A DNA stretch of 64,000 nucleotides from Zeus faber (lineage: Eukaryota > Chordata > Actinopteri > Zeiformes > Zeidae), in contig OY482849.1 of NCBI GenBank assembly GCA_960531495.1, forward strand, positions 3,400,979-3,464,978, in the 5' to 3' direction. How positions within the stretch are numbered: the first letter of the stretch is position 1; each line of letters starts with the position of its first letter. Below, in pieces: positions 22,337 to 34,339 of this stretch. The notes beneath the pieces were generated by a model that ran no database searches, had not been told where the DNA came from, and worked only from the letters and a program-made list of their open reading frames with translations. The position numbers and the translations under genes are program-made.

Positions 22337-23150
22337 AGATTGTCTAGACAACAATACATACCTTGCTGACTGAGCGGAATGACGAGAAGCAAAGGTCCTC
22401 CTCCTCTGCATTCAAGTTCTTCTGCTTTCAAGTTTTTATGTTCCTGTTGTGCATTCAAGCTCATCTGAGGTAGATCTGAGAAAGTGCTCTATATAGAATT
22501 GTTGCCATGACAACCATAACAATGATGTGATGTTCCCAGGGGTAAAATTGGGATGTTGTATGGGGAGGCTCTGGAGAAAGAACTAATTTGATAAAGTGCT
22601 TGACAGAGAACTTGGACCTGGACAAGAAAACAGGGTTAAGTGAAAACTGTAAAAAAGCAGGTAACATAGAACGGATAGGCATGAGAAGGCAGGGATAGGG
22701 AAGGATACTTACTAATGGCCTGTAGATCTGGAATAGTGTCCCCTTTTTCTTTTTCTTTTTCTTTCCCTTTTGTTCTTCTTTTCTTTCTTTCCTTTTGTTC
22801 CTTTTTCTTTGATTTCCTTTTCCTTACTTCCTGGTTCTCTTTTTCCTATTGCTGGGGCAAAGAAAAAAAACCAATACACAAGATATGTAAATCAGAAGAT
22901 ATGAAGGAGCAGGATTGGAGTCGGAAAAATCTCATCTCAAAAAACAGGGGTGAAGAGAATGATGAAAGTTGGAGGTGAGGAAAGTGAAAAGGGGGAGAGT
23001 ACAAGAGAAGTATTATGCAGTTCTAGGATTTCCTGAGGAAGGAGCTTTGCAAGCCATTATGTAGCAGCAACAGAGATAAGTCAGATAAGCATATAGTATT
23101 TTAAAAACCTTAGAGCATGACAAAATCAGTATAATTCAATGCAATTCTAT
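22336..23150. other. No gene; polypyrimidine tract
   Basis: A T/C-rich run of about 110 bases occupies 22738-22852. The 87-codon frame over it is only a reflection of this composition. The rest is unassigned. Confidence 0.5.
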
Positions 23151-23154
23151 ATCA

Positions 23155-23225
23155 AATTCAAGTTCAAGTTCAAGAGATTATTTTTCACATACATATACAT
23201 ACGGTCATACATTATGCAGTGTATT
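23155..23225 (-). mobile_element. LINE-derived tail fragment
   Basis: Reverse-strand LINE end with TTGAACTTGAACTTG tail repeats and the CATACGGTCATACAT core shared with the short elements at 8465-8665 and 31945-32165. Only the last ~70 bp are present. Confidence 0.6.
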
Positions 23226-23229
23226 TGTT

Positions 23230-23665
23230 TGATAATTCAAGGAATAATGTTTCAGGTGATAGCCATCCAGAAGGGGATGCCATAGGGCTCGTTAATTGGT
23301 CCACAGCTGTTCATTAAATATATTAATAATGTGGGCAAAGATTATTTAAACACCAATTTCCATTTTTATGCAGATGACACTCATTTACTGATGTGGAGAA
23401 ACACTAAACAGTGCTTTTGAAGACATATAGTCTGCAATCACTAATGTTCCAATCCAGCTTTGTCAGCTGATGCTTATTTTGAATGCAGAGAAGACCCAGC
23501 TGATGGTTTTCTCCAAATCTAAGTTGAAATCTCAGACTCTCCCTTCCATAACTACAATGCAGAGCAGGAAAACTGAGAGGGTATCAACATACTAGTACCT
23601 GGGTTTCGGGTTAGATGACTGTCTGAGTTTTAAGCCCCACAAAGATTGTCTTGTAAAAAAAGCTC
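23230..23665 (+). mobile_element. LINE reverse transcriptase fragment with Y-A-D-D box
   Basis: The translation in changing frames shows a G-D-A-I-G-L-like block, FHFYADDT near 23365-23390 (RT catalytic box), then LILNAEKTQLMVFSKSK and a Y-L-G-F-G-L-D-D block. These are RT motifs of a Jockey-group fish LINE. At least two stops or frame changes interrupt it, and both ends are truncated. Confidence 0.65.
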
Positions 23666-23689
23666 AAGTTCAATTCTTTCCTTTTTTTT

Positions 23690-23990
23690 CTTCTTTTTTT
23701 TTTAACCTGTGCTGTCAGCATGCTGGCATACAACACAGAGTATTTGTAGGCTATTTCATCTAGGACAGAGTTAGTCTGCAAGTGGAGTTCAGTTACTCAA
23801 CCGGCAATGCCACTGTTTATTCATTCTTTCATCATCAAGAACTGCTTGCAACTCTGTCCTATACATGTTGGATGACCAGAGCACAGCTTTTTGAACCGCC
23901 ACCAATCCCCCTCCTTGGAGAACGATCTTACCATTTTGTGGACTTTAAACAACTAATCATCATGACTACTCCAAGAAGGGGGGAGAATTC
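23690..23990 (-). repeat. Interspersed repeat family A, copy 3 (right part only)
   Basis: It matches the reverse strand of about 5780-6060 and the same strand as 35395-35690, including AACACAGAGTATTTGTA and AACGATCTTACCAT words. The CA/TG array and left part are absent. It adjoins the RT fragment at 23230-23665. Confidence 0.6.
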
Positions 23991-24665
23991 TCATTTATGC
24001 TTTAACGCAAGAAAATGATTCAGCTACTTTTATGTCTGTTTTAAATTATGGTAATGTTTTGTACATCGCTCTACATGTGCAGAAAACCATTTCTATGGAG
24101 TCCCCACACAGCTCTGACCCCCAGTAGCTGCAGCAACTAGGGGCATCATATGTGATCTCTTTGTGATGTCAGAAGGCTTAGTGTTTGGAGGCGCTCCTGT
24201 CAGTTTGTGCCAAAGAAGGCACATGCATAGACATCTCTACATACCAGAAAGATATGCCAATATACGACTGCTGAGTTGCTTGACTAGAGGTTGTTATGCT
24301 AATCCTCTTGCATTCATGTTATTCTAAAGTAGATATTCTTCATGGGTATTTATGGCAGCTTGCATACTGCACCTTGACATTGCCACTCTCATCCTGCTGT
24401 TTTAGTGTTTTGACTGCTTTTGAAGAACCGGTTTATATACTCTAACAGTGTGATGTCATGTGAAGAAGAGCGACAAAGGGAAAATTCCCACTTGGAATTC
24501 CAGCTTGAATGGCCAGTCCTTTGAACTTTTCTGAGTGGGAGGTTGGATTTTCCCAAGTTCCGACTTCAATGGATTGCAGCAGAGGACTGTGTCGTTGAAA
24601 GGAAACTCCATACTTTGGTTGTTTTATTTTCAACCACCAATCAAGTTGAATGTGGGTGGGAGGAG

Positions 24666-24709
24666 ATTAACTTGAATGCAGAAGAGTGTGGAGATAAACG
24701 GAAAGAGGA
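24666..24709. repeat. 44-bp direct repeat, left copy
   Basis: It is identical to 27054-27097 except for one base. The two copies bracket the gypsy fragment at 24710-27053. Confidence 0.9.
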
Positions 24710-27053
24710 GGTTAGGGCTGTGAGAGGGGCAGCCACCTGCTGTAGCCTCGGATGAACCTCCGATAGAAGTTGGCAAAACCGAGGAAGCGCTGGAGTTGTT
24801 TGCGGGAGTCCGGGGCCAGGTGGTGACGGTGGAGACCTTGGTGGAGTCCATCTGGATGGTCCCCCTCCCTACGACATACCCTAGGAAGGAGACGGACGGG
24901 GCGTGAAACTCACACTTCTCTGCCTTCACAAAGAGTGAGTTCTCCAGGAGGCGCTGCAGGACTGTCTGGACGTGGTGGACGTGCTCAGCTTGGGATCGGG
25001 AGAAGATCAGGACGTCATCGAGGTACAAGAAGACGAATTTGTTGAGCATGTCCCGGAGCACGTCATTGACCAGGGCCTGGAAGACGGCAGGGGCGTTGGT
25101 GAGGCCAAAGGGCATCACCAGATATTCGTAGTGACCGGAGGGAGTGTTGAACGTCGTCTTCCATTCGTCCCCCTCTCGATCCCGGACCAGATGGTAGGCG
25201 TTGCGTAGGTCGAGCTTGGTGAACACTGTGGTCCAGGAGTTCGAAGGCTGCTGAGATGAGGGGCAGGGGATAGTGGTTCTTGACCGTCATGTTGTTGAGA
25301 CCACGATAGTCAATACAGGGGCGAAGCGACTTGTCCTTCTTCTCCATGAAGAAGAAGCCATCCCCCGCCGGGGACGAGGAGGGACGGATGATGCCTGCCG
25401 CCAAAGCGTCGTTAATATAGGTGTCTATGGCCTCCGGGGCGGACAGGGAGTACAGGCGGCCTCTGTGGGGGGTGGAGCCGGGCTGGAGGTCGATGGCAAT
25501 ATCGTATGGCCTGTGAGGGGGAAGGGATGTCGCCTTGGCATTGCTGAAGACCTTCCTGCAGTCGAGGTACTTGGCGGGGACCCCCAACATGTCGAGTGCG
25601 GAGCTGGAGCTGGTGGGTGGCTGAGGTGCGGCGGCTTGCTTCAGGCAGACCTTGTGGCATGCAGAACTCCATCCCAGAATAGCCCCTGTGGTCCAGTCGA
25701 GGTGTGGGTTGTGACGCCAGAGCCAGGGGAACCCCAGGAGGAGAGGGTGACGAGGTGAGTGCAGGATGCAGAACTGTATCGTCTCGTGGTGGTTGCCGGA
25801 CAGGAGCATGCGGATGGGCACCGTCTGATGGGTGACTGTCCCAAGGAGGCGGCCATCCAGGGCAGTGGCAGGAACCGGAGAAGGCAGGAGAACTCGACCA
25901 ACACCCAGCTGCCGTGCTAGGTTATTGCGGATGATGTTAACATCGGAACCAGAGTCAATAAGTATGGCGAGGGACTGTGAGCATTGGGGCAGCAGCAGCC
26001 GAGCCTGGCACAGGGGGCGTAGATTGGAGGAGGGTTTGGAGGTGTTGCTCACCAGGACCTCCTCTCTCACTGGCGAGCCCGGCCCTTTTACCGGACACCC
26101 GGAGATGTAGTGTCCAGCTAGACCGCAGTAGAGGCAAAGGTTCCCCACCCGGCGTCTCTCCTTCTCCTCCGGGGTGAGGCTGGCCCGTCAACCTGCATGG
26201 GAGAGGCCTCACTCGTGGGTTGACGGGCTGGAAGAACTGGCTGCCCAGAGGAACCTGGAAGACGGGTTGCTGAAGGCGGGGCTCCACTTACCTCTGACGC
26301 CTCTCTCACTGCCGGGCCTTGATGCGTCAGGCAATACAGGAAGCAAGCTCAACGATGCCATCGAGAGAGGTGGGCAGGTCGTAGGAAACTAGCTCATCCT
26401 TCACGTACTCTCCTAATCCTATCAGGAACACGTCAATCTGGGCTGCCAGGTTCCACTCGCCCAGTCGAGCCTGGGTGCGGAAGTCGATTGTGTAATTGAC
26501 CACGGAGCGGGACCCTTGACTGAGACCCAGGAGACCACCAGCAGCATCTGGACCCCGTTATGTCACCCCGAACACCTTGCGAAGCTCGGCGGCGAAGGCG
26601 TGGAAGGAGGAGCAGGCTGGTGTGCGTCGTTCCCACTCGGCCGTTCCCCATAGCCGAGCGCGGCCCGTCAGGTGGTTTACGGTGAACGCCACCCAGGCAT
26701 CCTCGGATGCGAAGGTGTGGGGCTGCAGAGCGAAGAGGATGGAACAGTTCGTGATGAACGGACTACAGTCGTCTGGATGAACTGACCGAGAGCGATGGCG
26801 AGCTGCTGAACCTGGGCGGCTAGCGTGGCGAGCCCTTGCTCCTGATTAGCCGCTGCTAGCTGAACGTCCGCTGAGGTGGAGGCTAGGACCGCCTCCTGGT
26901 GTTGGAGCTGTGACTCCACCCTTCCCAGGCATGCCAGCGACTCAGGGTTGTGTGCTGGGTCCATTGTTGGCCAGATTGTACTGTAAAGGGTGTGCTTGGG
27001 ACCCAATTGCAGCACAAAGACAGGCAGGGATATTTGGTAATGTATTTTATTTT
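24710..27053 (-). mobile_element. Ty3/gypsy fragment (fossil copy 2)
   Basis: On the minus strand it runs from the last part of an LTR (about 27053-26988) through leader, gag start, a gag zinc knuckle (CLYCG...H, about 26105-26145), the retropepsin-like region and the first two thirds of RT (Y-L-D-D box near 25020). It is the same family as the element at 1-3723, very similar along the shared part. It is broken, and RNase H and integrase are absent. It is bracketed by 44-bp direct repeats unrelated to its LTRs, so the piece probably entered as a fragment. Confidence 0.88.
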
Positions 27054-27097
27054 ATTAATTTGAATGCAGAAGAGTGTGGAGATAAACGGAAAGAGGA
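27054..27097. repeat. 44-bp direct repeat, right copy
   Basis: It matches 24666-24709 with one difference. It begins where the partial LTR ends. Confidence 0.9.
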
Positions 27098-27298
27098 TTC
27101 AAGGGCAGCAATATGACAACAGGATGCAAGCATCCCAGAATAACACCCCAAAATCACACCATAAAATGACAAATGTGGGATGGACAACCATCCCAAAAAG
27201 AGAGGGGTTAAAGGGGGCCTCAAACTGATAGCAATGGAAGTTAGTGAAGTCATAGTGGAGAAAGAATTGGTATGTCTGAATGATGGAAGAGTAAAAAG

Positions 27299-27709
27299 TG
27301 TAACTGGTGTGGTTAGGACCCAATTGCAGCACAAAGACAGGCAGGGATATTTGGTAATGTCTTTTATTTGTAGAGCAGAAGGCAGGGCAGGCAGGATACG
27401 TCGTCGGGGACAGGCAGGTTCGATAACGGGGAGCGCAGACAGAAGACAGGCGGGGGGGGGGGCAGGCAGGATACGTGGTCGGAGCGAGGCAGAGTCGGTA
27501 GCGGGGAATCAATCCGGAGAATCCTGGAGAGTCTGGTGCAAGCATCTAAAACAATCTGGCAATGGGTGACTGGTGAGAGAGGCGATATATAGTGGCTTGA
27601 TTGCTGATTGGGAACAGCCGTGTGCGCAGGTGAATGGAGTTGGGCTAATGAGACAGGTGAAGCTAGATGGTAGGGGTAGTGAAGGTAGATGAAAGCAGAG
27701 ATCATGACA
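27299..27709 (-). mobile_element. Solo gypsy LTR with 5-bp target repeats (fossil)
   Basis: On the minus strand the sequence starts TGTCATGATC and ends CCAGTTACA, and contains AATAAAAGAC before the end. Its last ~60 bases match the LTR end of gypsy copy 2 (26988-27053). AAAAG lies on both sides (27294-27298 and 27710-27714). This is the usual trace of an element lost by recombination between its LTRs. Three possible explanations for the nearby partial copy exist, but the solo LTR itself is clean. Confidence 0.85.
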
Positions 27710-27768
27710 AAAAGGATAAATGTTAACAAGAGATAACGGTTGTGCTAGATCTAATGATTTAGCAGGAA

Positions 27769-28011
27769 TTAACACTTGGCTTTGGCCATTTGGTTGCAAC
27801 CTGAAAAACCAGAGGCCATCTTCACTCTTCTGTTGCCATGGAGCATCAAGGGCAGGGGATGACCAACTCCCAGACTAGGAGTATTAGCAGTACTATCCAC
27901 ATATAACTGCATCTGGAATGGTCTTATAGAAGGCATAATGGGTGCAGTTTGAGTTTGGAGACTGGTTGTCAGTTGTTTGCTGCTTGGTCTGATCAGCCAA
28001 CTGTTTTGCAA
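27769..28011 (-). pseudogene. Decayed copy of the C-terminal part of the 19648-20382 frame
   Basis: The minus-strand translation shares ordered blocks with the 244-codon frame: LQTQTAPIMPS against LKTQAAPMMPS, then PLMLHGNRRVKMASGFSGCN against PMMPHDNRRMEMAPALSGCD, followed by QMAKAKC against QMVETKH. DNA similarity is visible on both sides of these blocks, and the copy is shorter in the middle. It lies about 8 kb from the longer copy in the same orientation, as in an old tandem duplication, with a gypsy fragment and a solo LTR between them. Confidence 0.5.
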
Positions 28012-28019
28012 ACAAGGCT

Positions 28020-29364
28020 CCTGATCACAAACAGCCTTGCAGTAATTACGGCCTGAGCACCAAGTGGTGCGGAGGCCCTATTGAAATGCAAGGAATAGTT
28101 AGGGCCCGAGCACCAAGCGATGTAAAGGCCCTACTGAAATGCAATTATTAGGGCATGAGCACTTTCATTGCATTGAAAAGTGCACTGAAAGAGCAAAGAA
28201 CCTATTGTTTTTGTAGAGATGGTTTTGTTTTGTAATAGGGTTCAAACTCCAAAGGGGTAGAACCCTCTTATTTTTCAACTGGTATATTAGGGTTCCAACC
28301 GGGTTCAAACAGTAAGGGTAGAACTTTATTGTTTTTCTGTTTATCATTATTTGTTCACTTATGCTGCGCCTCAAATTTCCATGAGCTGGAACAAGCTAGA
28401 AACATGGAATTTGGCCCAATAACTGGAAATGAAGGGTGAGTGCTCCCCATGAAACATAAGCCCAATCAACCAGATGGTGGTGCTGTAATCAAGGCCCAAA
28501 ACGCCATTTTTGGAAGGCCACGCTCCTCACACTGTGACTCAGATTGACTTGAAATTTGACATACAAATCCAGCTCAATGTGCTCTACAAAAAAGCAAAAG
28601 TTCACCATAATGGATTATTTGCGTGTCAAATCTATGACCAACCAACCAACATCACATTATGCAAATTAGCAATACATCCATCATGGCAGACTGTTATGGT
28701 CAAAGAGGCATTTGGATTTTGACTGTATCAACATCAAATTTGCTATACACCATTGCAGAATTGAGAGACAATTCTATTTTAAATTAGCAAGATTGGTTGA
28801 AAAACATGCCCTCCATCAATCAAAATATCTTTGCACAGGGCGAGGCTTAACAGGAAATTGGTCATAACCCAAGTCTGTCTGAGAGCAATCCTGATTAAAC
28901 TCAGAGGAGACATCCCACATCATGTCCTGAATGTACACACCAAATATAGTTCAAATCAGATGAAAGATTCAAGATTCAAGATTCAAGAGGTTTGTTCGTC
29001 ACATACATATACATACTTTCATACATATATGCAGTGAAATGTAATGCAACGCACCCGGTGATTACACATAATATGTCCTTACTGAAATGCTGCGTACATT
29101 GTAATGATACAAGTGTGTGATTGGTCTCACTCATTCTTGAACAGAATTAAACTAGCTGAGGTGACTTTACTTGGTTTGCTGCTTGTTGCTGCTTGTGGCT
29201 TTCATTTTGGCGATTGAGCTGCTTCCTTCTGTTGAGTGCAAAAAGGTTTGAACCCTTGAATTGCCACTTCTAGCTATGTTGAGGGCCCGAGCACGAAAGG
29301 CCATGGCCCAATGGTCCCCGGCCCTGAAAGTGTGAGGAACCTATATTTTTTTGTAGAGATTATA

Positions 29365-29400
<36 letters not shown>

Positions 29401-29420
29401 GGTCCAGCCTCAAAAGAGAG
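28020..29420. repeat. Interspersed repeat family B region (GGGCCCGAGCAC ends)
   Basis: Several boxes of a teleost repeat with AGGGCCCGAGCACCAAG, GAGCACTTTCA and GTAGAGAT...(ATT)n words occur near 28050, 28080, 28143 and 29282. These match, in the opposite sense, the ends seen at 50664-52085. A (TTA)n run at 29362-29400 sits at an internal position typical of this family. Class unknown; probably a DNA-element-like miniature repeat, with several overlapping decayed copies. Confidence 0.5.
28972..29090 (-). mobile_element. L2-type LINE 3' end, minus strand
   Basis: It begins with three AAGATTC units (reverse of the TTGAATC tail) and continues through the reverse of the LINE 3' end at 14520-14600 (CATACATATATGCAGTGAAA, GCAACGCACCCGGTGATTAC). 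It is 5'-truncated after about 110 bp and sits within family B sequence. Confidence 0.7.
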
Positions 29421-31060
29421 GGAGCCATATTGTTTTTGTTAATGAAAAACTTATGCCAGTGGTGTGTGGATCTTATAGCTCCGCTGTACTCACAGACAAG
29501 ATTAATATAATGCGTATTTGTATGCGTATTTTAATAATTTAGTAAAATAATGTATTTTGTGACATCGCAGCAACGCGCGTGCAAACACAAACGACGAGTC
29601 ACACAGGTCACATTATAGCATTGTAGTCTAGTGGTCAACAACCGGGTCCTCATCAAGACGCGGCACGTGTAGATGGGACTGACGTCAGAACTTTATGAAT
29701 GTCATGGATTCGAAACACCCACAGACAATCTGAATAAGATGTGTATTTGGGGCAGTTCCAACATGGCATCGGTAGAGTTTCATCCAAATTGGTTCAGTAT
29801 TGTGAAAGTAGTTTGTGATCATGCATGCTACAACGGAAAAATTGTTGTGCGCAGGTGCGAGTTGGCGGAGTACACAGATCACGTGAGTCAATAACTCACG
29901 TGATGTAATTTTAGCCATAATCATGCAACCCTACTTTCAAAATGATTATCGCCTTTAGTTGTGGCATAGTCAACCCGCCCACAGCCGCAAACTCCGCCCG
30001 ATCATAGAATTACGCTGTAACCAGGTCAGAACAAATTAACTTCTGCAATCACAAAACACACTGGAACAGAGAGCCAAAGGACGCTCATCCATTGAACTTT
30101 GAGGAAGAGCTGACTACCCTGGACCCTGCATATTGCTGCCTGCAGCTATATTTATTAATAGGGATAGGGATCCAGCGTAGGGATCCAATAAGTCCAATAG
30201 GGATCCACCCTGCAGGCTAGCAAACAAATTTGACCCCAAGTATTCAGCTGGTACTGCATGACTGGCATGCCACTATTCGTAAACAAAATGAACGAGATGA
30301 GATTTAGAGTAAGACGCTTTATGACGTCATCAGATTATTTTTTAGAAATGTGCAGGTTCTGATTCAGAATGTCCATTGTCCATGTCTAGTTTGTGATCTA
30401 GACTCCGTCACTCTGTAGTGGTTCGACATTACAATCTATGCATTTACATGTATATTTATGTACTTTCTTACCTGGTGGATGTCTGTAGATCTGTTTGATT
30501 GATATGTTATTTCTTTCGTCCCCATTACTTTAATTTAAAAATAGAAGCCGTGCAATGGTAATTGCTCCCAGAAATATCACCACGTCGTTCATATTTCATG
30601 GAGACCTAGCTTATTGAAAATGTAATCCAAGTCCAATCCAAATGTAGTCCAAAGTCAACAATAATATACATAAATTCAACTGCTATTGTAAATCTCCATA
30701 AATACATAAACCTACGTAAATCATCATCATCAATCATAATGGACGCATGCGAGACACGTTCATTTAAAGTAAAAAAATTTCAAAAAAATTGAAGAAATGT
30801 CATGTACAAACAATTTCCTACAGCTAAACGTAGCAGATTTAAATGAAAAGACAGAAAGTGTTAAGTACTGAAGTTCTTCCATCATAATTCTCATGACAAA
30901 TAATCTTAAAGTTCCATAAATGTTCTCTGCATTACAATATAGACAAGTAATCTATAAAACTGAATTTTCCAATTGTACATATTAACAGAAAAATACATTA
31001 AAGTCGTAATTACAACTAACATGTAAATATTATATTTATAAAATAAAATGTATTTATTAT
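29421..31060. other. No gene; scattered family B remnants
   Basis: A family B terminus (ATTGCTGCCTGCAGCTATAT) lies near 30131. A body segment at about 30330-30530 resembles 58930-59230 (GACTCCGTCACTCTGTAGTGG-like, CCTGGTGGATGTCTG). The remainder is AT-rich and unassigned. Confidence 0.4.
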
Positions 31061-31083
31061 TATTGGTATGAAAATAATTGCAA

Positions 31084-31699
31084 GCTGACAATGCAAAGAG
31101 TGGAGGTGAGAAGGCGGATGAATTCAAGTACTTGGGGTCAACCATCCAAAGCAGTGGAGAGTGCAGGAGAGAGGTGAAGAAGAGAGTACAGGCAGGGTGG
31201 AGTGGGTTGAGAAGAGTGTCCGGAGTGATCTGTGACAGAAGGGTTCCAGCAAGAGTGAAGGGGAAGGTCTACAGGACGGTAGTGAGACCAGCTATGTTGT
31301 ACGGTTTAGAGGCGGTGGCACTGACAAAAAGGCAGGTGGCTGAACTGGAGGTGGCAGAGTTGAGGATGTTGAGTATTTCATTGGGAGTGACAAGGATGAA
31401 CAGGATTAAGAAGGAGTACATTAGAGGGACAGCTCAGGTTGGACAGTTTGGTGGAAAAGTGAGAGAGGCCAGACTGAGATGGTTTGGACACGTGTGTTGG
31501 AGAGATAAGAGTTACATTGGGAGAATGATGCTGAGGAAGGAGCTGTCAGGCAAGAGGAAAAGAGGAAGACCATATGGATGTGGTGAGGGAAGACATGCAG
31601 GCGGTTGGTGTAAGGGTGGAAGATGCGCAGAACAGAAGGTATTGGAGACAGATGATCCACTGTGGAGACCCCTAACAGGAGCAGCCGAAAGAAGATGAA
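31084..31699 (+). mobile_element. RTE-type LINE, 5'-truncated, with 19-bp target repeats
   Basis: A ~205-codon open frame (ADEFKYLGSTIQSSGE, VICDRRVPARVKGKVY, YGLEAVALTKRQVAELEVAE, RLRWFGHV) is the C-terminal part of an RTE/BovB-like polyprotein, after the RT catalytic box. It remains open almost to the element's end, which reads GACCCCTAACAGGAGCAGCC and a short GAAGATGAAG tail. GGTATGAAAATAATTGCAA lies on both sides (31065-31083, 31700-31718). The open frame and perfect target repeat suggest a recent insertion. Confidence 0.88.
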
Positions 31700-31944
31700 G
31701 GTATGAAAATAATTGCAAAGTAAGTTTTTGTTAATGTTCCAGATAATCAGCTGAAAATCGAAGAATATAAAGAAGTCATTGTCCAAAAATCACAGTCACA
31801 ATATTAAAATAAAAGTACTGAAGAAAAATACTGTGAAAAAAACATTAATTGATAAACTTTCAGTTTAAGTGTTGATTCCCCATACGTATCGGTGTTGAGA
31901 GGCTAATTTCATCAGGATGATTTACAATTTGGAGAACAAATAAA

Positions 31945-32165
31945 CAAGTTCAAGTTCAAGGTCAAGTTCGAGAGATTATTTATCACATACTGTACATATA
32001 CATACGGTCATACATATATGCAGTAAAATGTCATGACACCCGGTGATTACGCACAATAAGCTCTTTAAGCTCTAAAAATCCTAAAAATACTAAAATGTGT
32101 GTAATCGACACGAGGTTCTCACGCAGGCAGCCGTAAGGGGCAGCACCACAATCGTGATTCTGGGT
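31945..32165 (-). mobile_element. Short LINE-derived element (head plus tail), copy 2
   Basis: On the minus strand it starts near 32165 with GGTGCTGCCCCTTACGG, like the head of the LINE at 10740. It passes GATTACACACATTTT and then the 3' end with CATTTTACTGCATATATGTA, and finishes in TTGAACTTGAACTTG tail units. It is the most complete copy of the short form. Confidence 0.7.
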
Positions 32166-32169
32166 TCTA

Positions 32170-34180
32170 TGATTATATAATATAATTAATTGTCTGTGTT
32201 GTATTACATATACTGTACATTTAAATCTTCCTAAATGAAACTTACCTTAACTTACCTCCAGCACTTACCTCACAGAGTAGAAGTCCTGGCGCAATTCAAA
32301 CTATTAGAAGACATTAAAACTTGGAATATGTCTTGAGAGAGGGTTAGTGCCAAACAATGTGCTGCTGATGAGTTTAACAGCAGCTCTTAAGAACAAGATC
32401 CAAAATGTTTGCACAGGACACACAATGAACTAAGCAATGTTTTAATTGACAGAAGAAATGTTTATCAGGATATTATTATTATAAAAGTCTGGTAGAATAA
32501 ACAATAATGTTCCAGGAAGAGATTATATTGCAATAACAGAATTGCCATCAAGACAAACTATGCAATACAATAATACAACATTCCGAATAGTGTATGCTGA
32601 GCCGTTTACTGGCTGCACTAATGTAGATCACTATGACTCTGCAGTGTATAATATAGCTATGCCAGTTGATAGAGCACTTAAGAAATACCTGTTCAATAAT
32701 AATCATGCATGTTTATTAACTATTGACTTGATTAACTAGAGAAGGTGAATCATTTCTTCATTTACCCTTCTTAAGATGGCTTAGTTTGTGTAATACATCA
32801 AAAATGTCAAAACTGTAACACGTCCCTAAAACGAATAAACTCACCCCGTGTATTGCTGCCTGCAGCAATATCAATTATTATTATTCGATATACAGTATAT
32901 CGTGATAATAATCGACATCAATCAATATAAAAAAACATTGTGATAACATCCAGCCCTACTTAAAAGCCCTTATTTGTGTAGTGATAAACATTGTTGCATT
33001 GTGGTGGTTTGATAGCCTACCTTAGTTTCCATCCTACACAGGAAGTTAGGAGGCATCATTCCTGCTGTAGATTCCGACAGTAGTCTCTAGTTATATCTCG
33101 TTCCGAAGTCCCAAATTTACTTAATCCGTCAATTGATATGTATAATGTCTAAAAAAAATAAAATTAAAAAACGTGAAATGACATTGAAGCTGCTGTCTGA
33201 CAACATGGCTAACTTCAACCCAGTCCAATATCAAAAGTACAACTACAATTTATTGTTAATGTTTTAAAATACTTACTATTAGTTTCTCTTAGGTTATTCA
33301 TATATTATAATTTTGTAGCACAGCCTTTGGGATTTGCAACGCACAATTCACTACACACTCTGTTAGTATGAGCATTTGATTAATTTTTTGGTAAATACTA
33401 TATTAATAAATGCTAATTTTTCATTCCCAAACATTAGATTACCTTCCTACATAAATTAGTTTAAACAACTTCTAATATAGAAATGAGTAATTATCAATAT
33501 ATAATTAAAAATAAACATGCAAAAGACATAATATAAGAGTGTAACTTAATGTGTCATTTAACAAGTAATATCCACTTTTTATCATATGTAAGGTGAAATC
33601 CATGCATCTAATATTTGGAGCAAATTTACTGTTTAAATAAAGTTATTTCAAGTTTGAATGGGAAGAAAAAACACATCAGTGTCAGTTACTCAAGAAATAA
33701 GGCCAAGCCAAACATACGTGGTGATATAGTCATAATCATGAAATAATGATTAACAAGTCATTATTAACTTCATTGTTGTTGTGGATGGTTTATTTAAGTC
33801 ATCGTTGTCTCTCACATTAGAGCGCCATGGAGAGCCGGGCACAAGCAGCCGAGAAGTGAGAGGAGGCAGTGGGCAATGTAGCTCCAGGCTGCCCAGGACA
33901 GGAACAATCAGTTGCTGCTGGAGGTGAGACCGGTGTATTGAAGAGCCCTGTGCTGCGTTCAATGAAACTCAAAAAATGGACAATAAAAAAATGTAAAACA
34001 CAAGAAAAGGAAATTTTCACCATTAATGGGGTGTCCCACCATGTTGCTGCGAGGCCAGGACCGTTATCTCGGCAAATTCAGGCCCGAACGATCGGCCAAT
34101 TCTTTGCACTTAGGAGGTCAGTATTCAACAGCAACAACTCCAACAGAATGGGGCATCGGGGCCGAGGAGTAGTATAGACT
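32170..34180. other. No recognised gene
   Basis: AT-rich DNA. A family B terminus and a hAT-like end word (GTGATAACATCCAGCCCTAC) occur at about 32848-32960. A 102-codon frame at 33869-34177 has no known motif. Confidence 0.4.
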
Positions 34181-34181
34181 G

Positions 34182-34334
34182 AGAGTTACTGCAGTTATGT
34201 AACTACAGTTCTATGAAGGAGGCGTAACCCGTAAGAGGCAGTCAATTCAGCAAGACTGATAGGGGGCCAGTGGGGTAAAAACTCTAAGGGGCTATGCCTC
34301 TACATAGAACTGTTGTTACATAACTGCAGTAACT
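34182..34334. repeat. Fold-back repeat with ~33-bp arms
   Basis: GAGTTACTGCAGTTATGTAA and the following ACTACAGTTCTATG at the left have a near-perfect reverse complement at about 34302-34334 (CATAGAACTGTTGTTACATA, ACTGCAGTAACTC). About 86 bases lie between the arms. The arms themselves contain an inner palindrome around CTGCAG-TTA-TG-TAA. Confidence 0.75.
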
Positions 34335-34339
34335 CTAGT

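Noticed and set aside
22715-22978. 87-codon frame rich in Phe, Ser and Leu as a membrane protein
   Set aside because: The hydrophobic run is the translation of a polypyrimidine tract.
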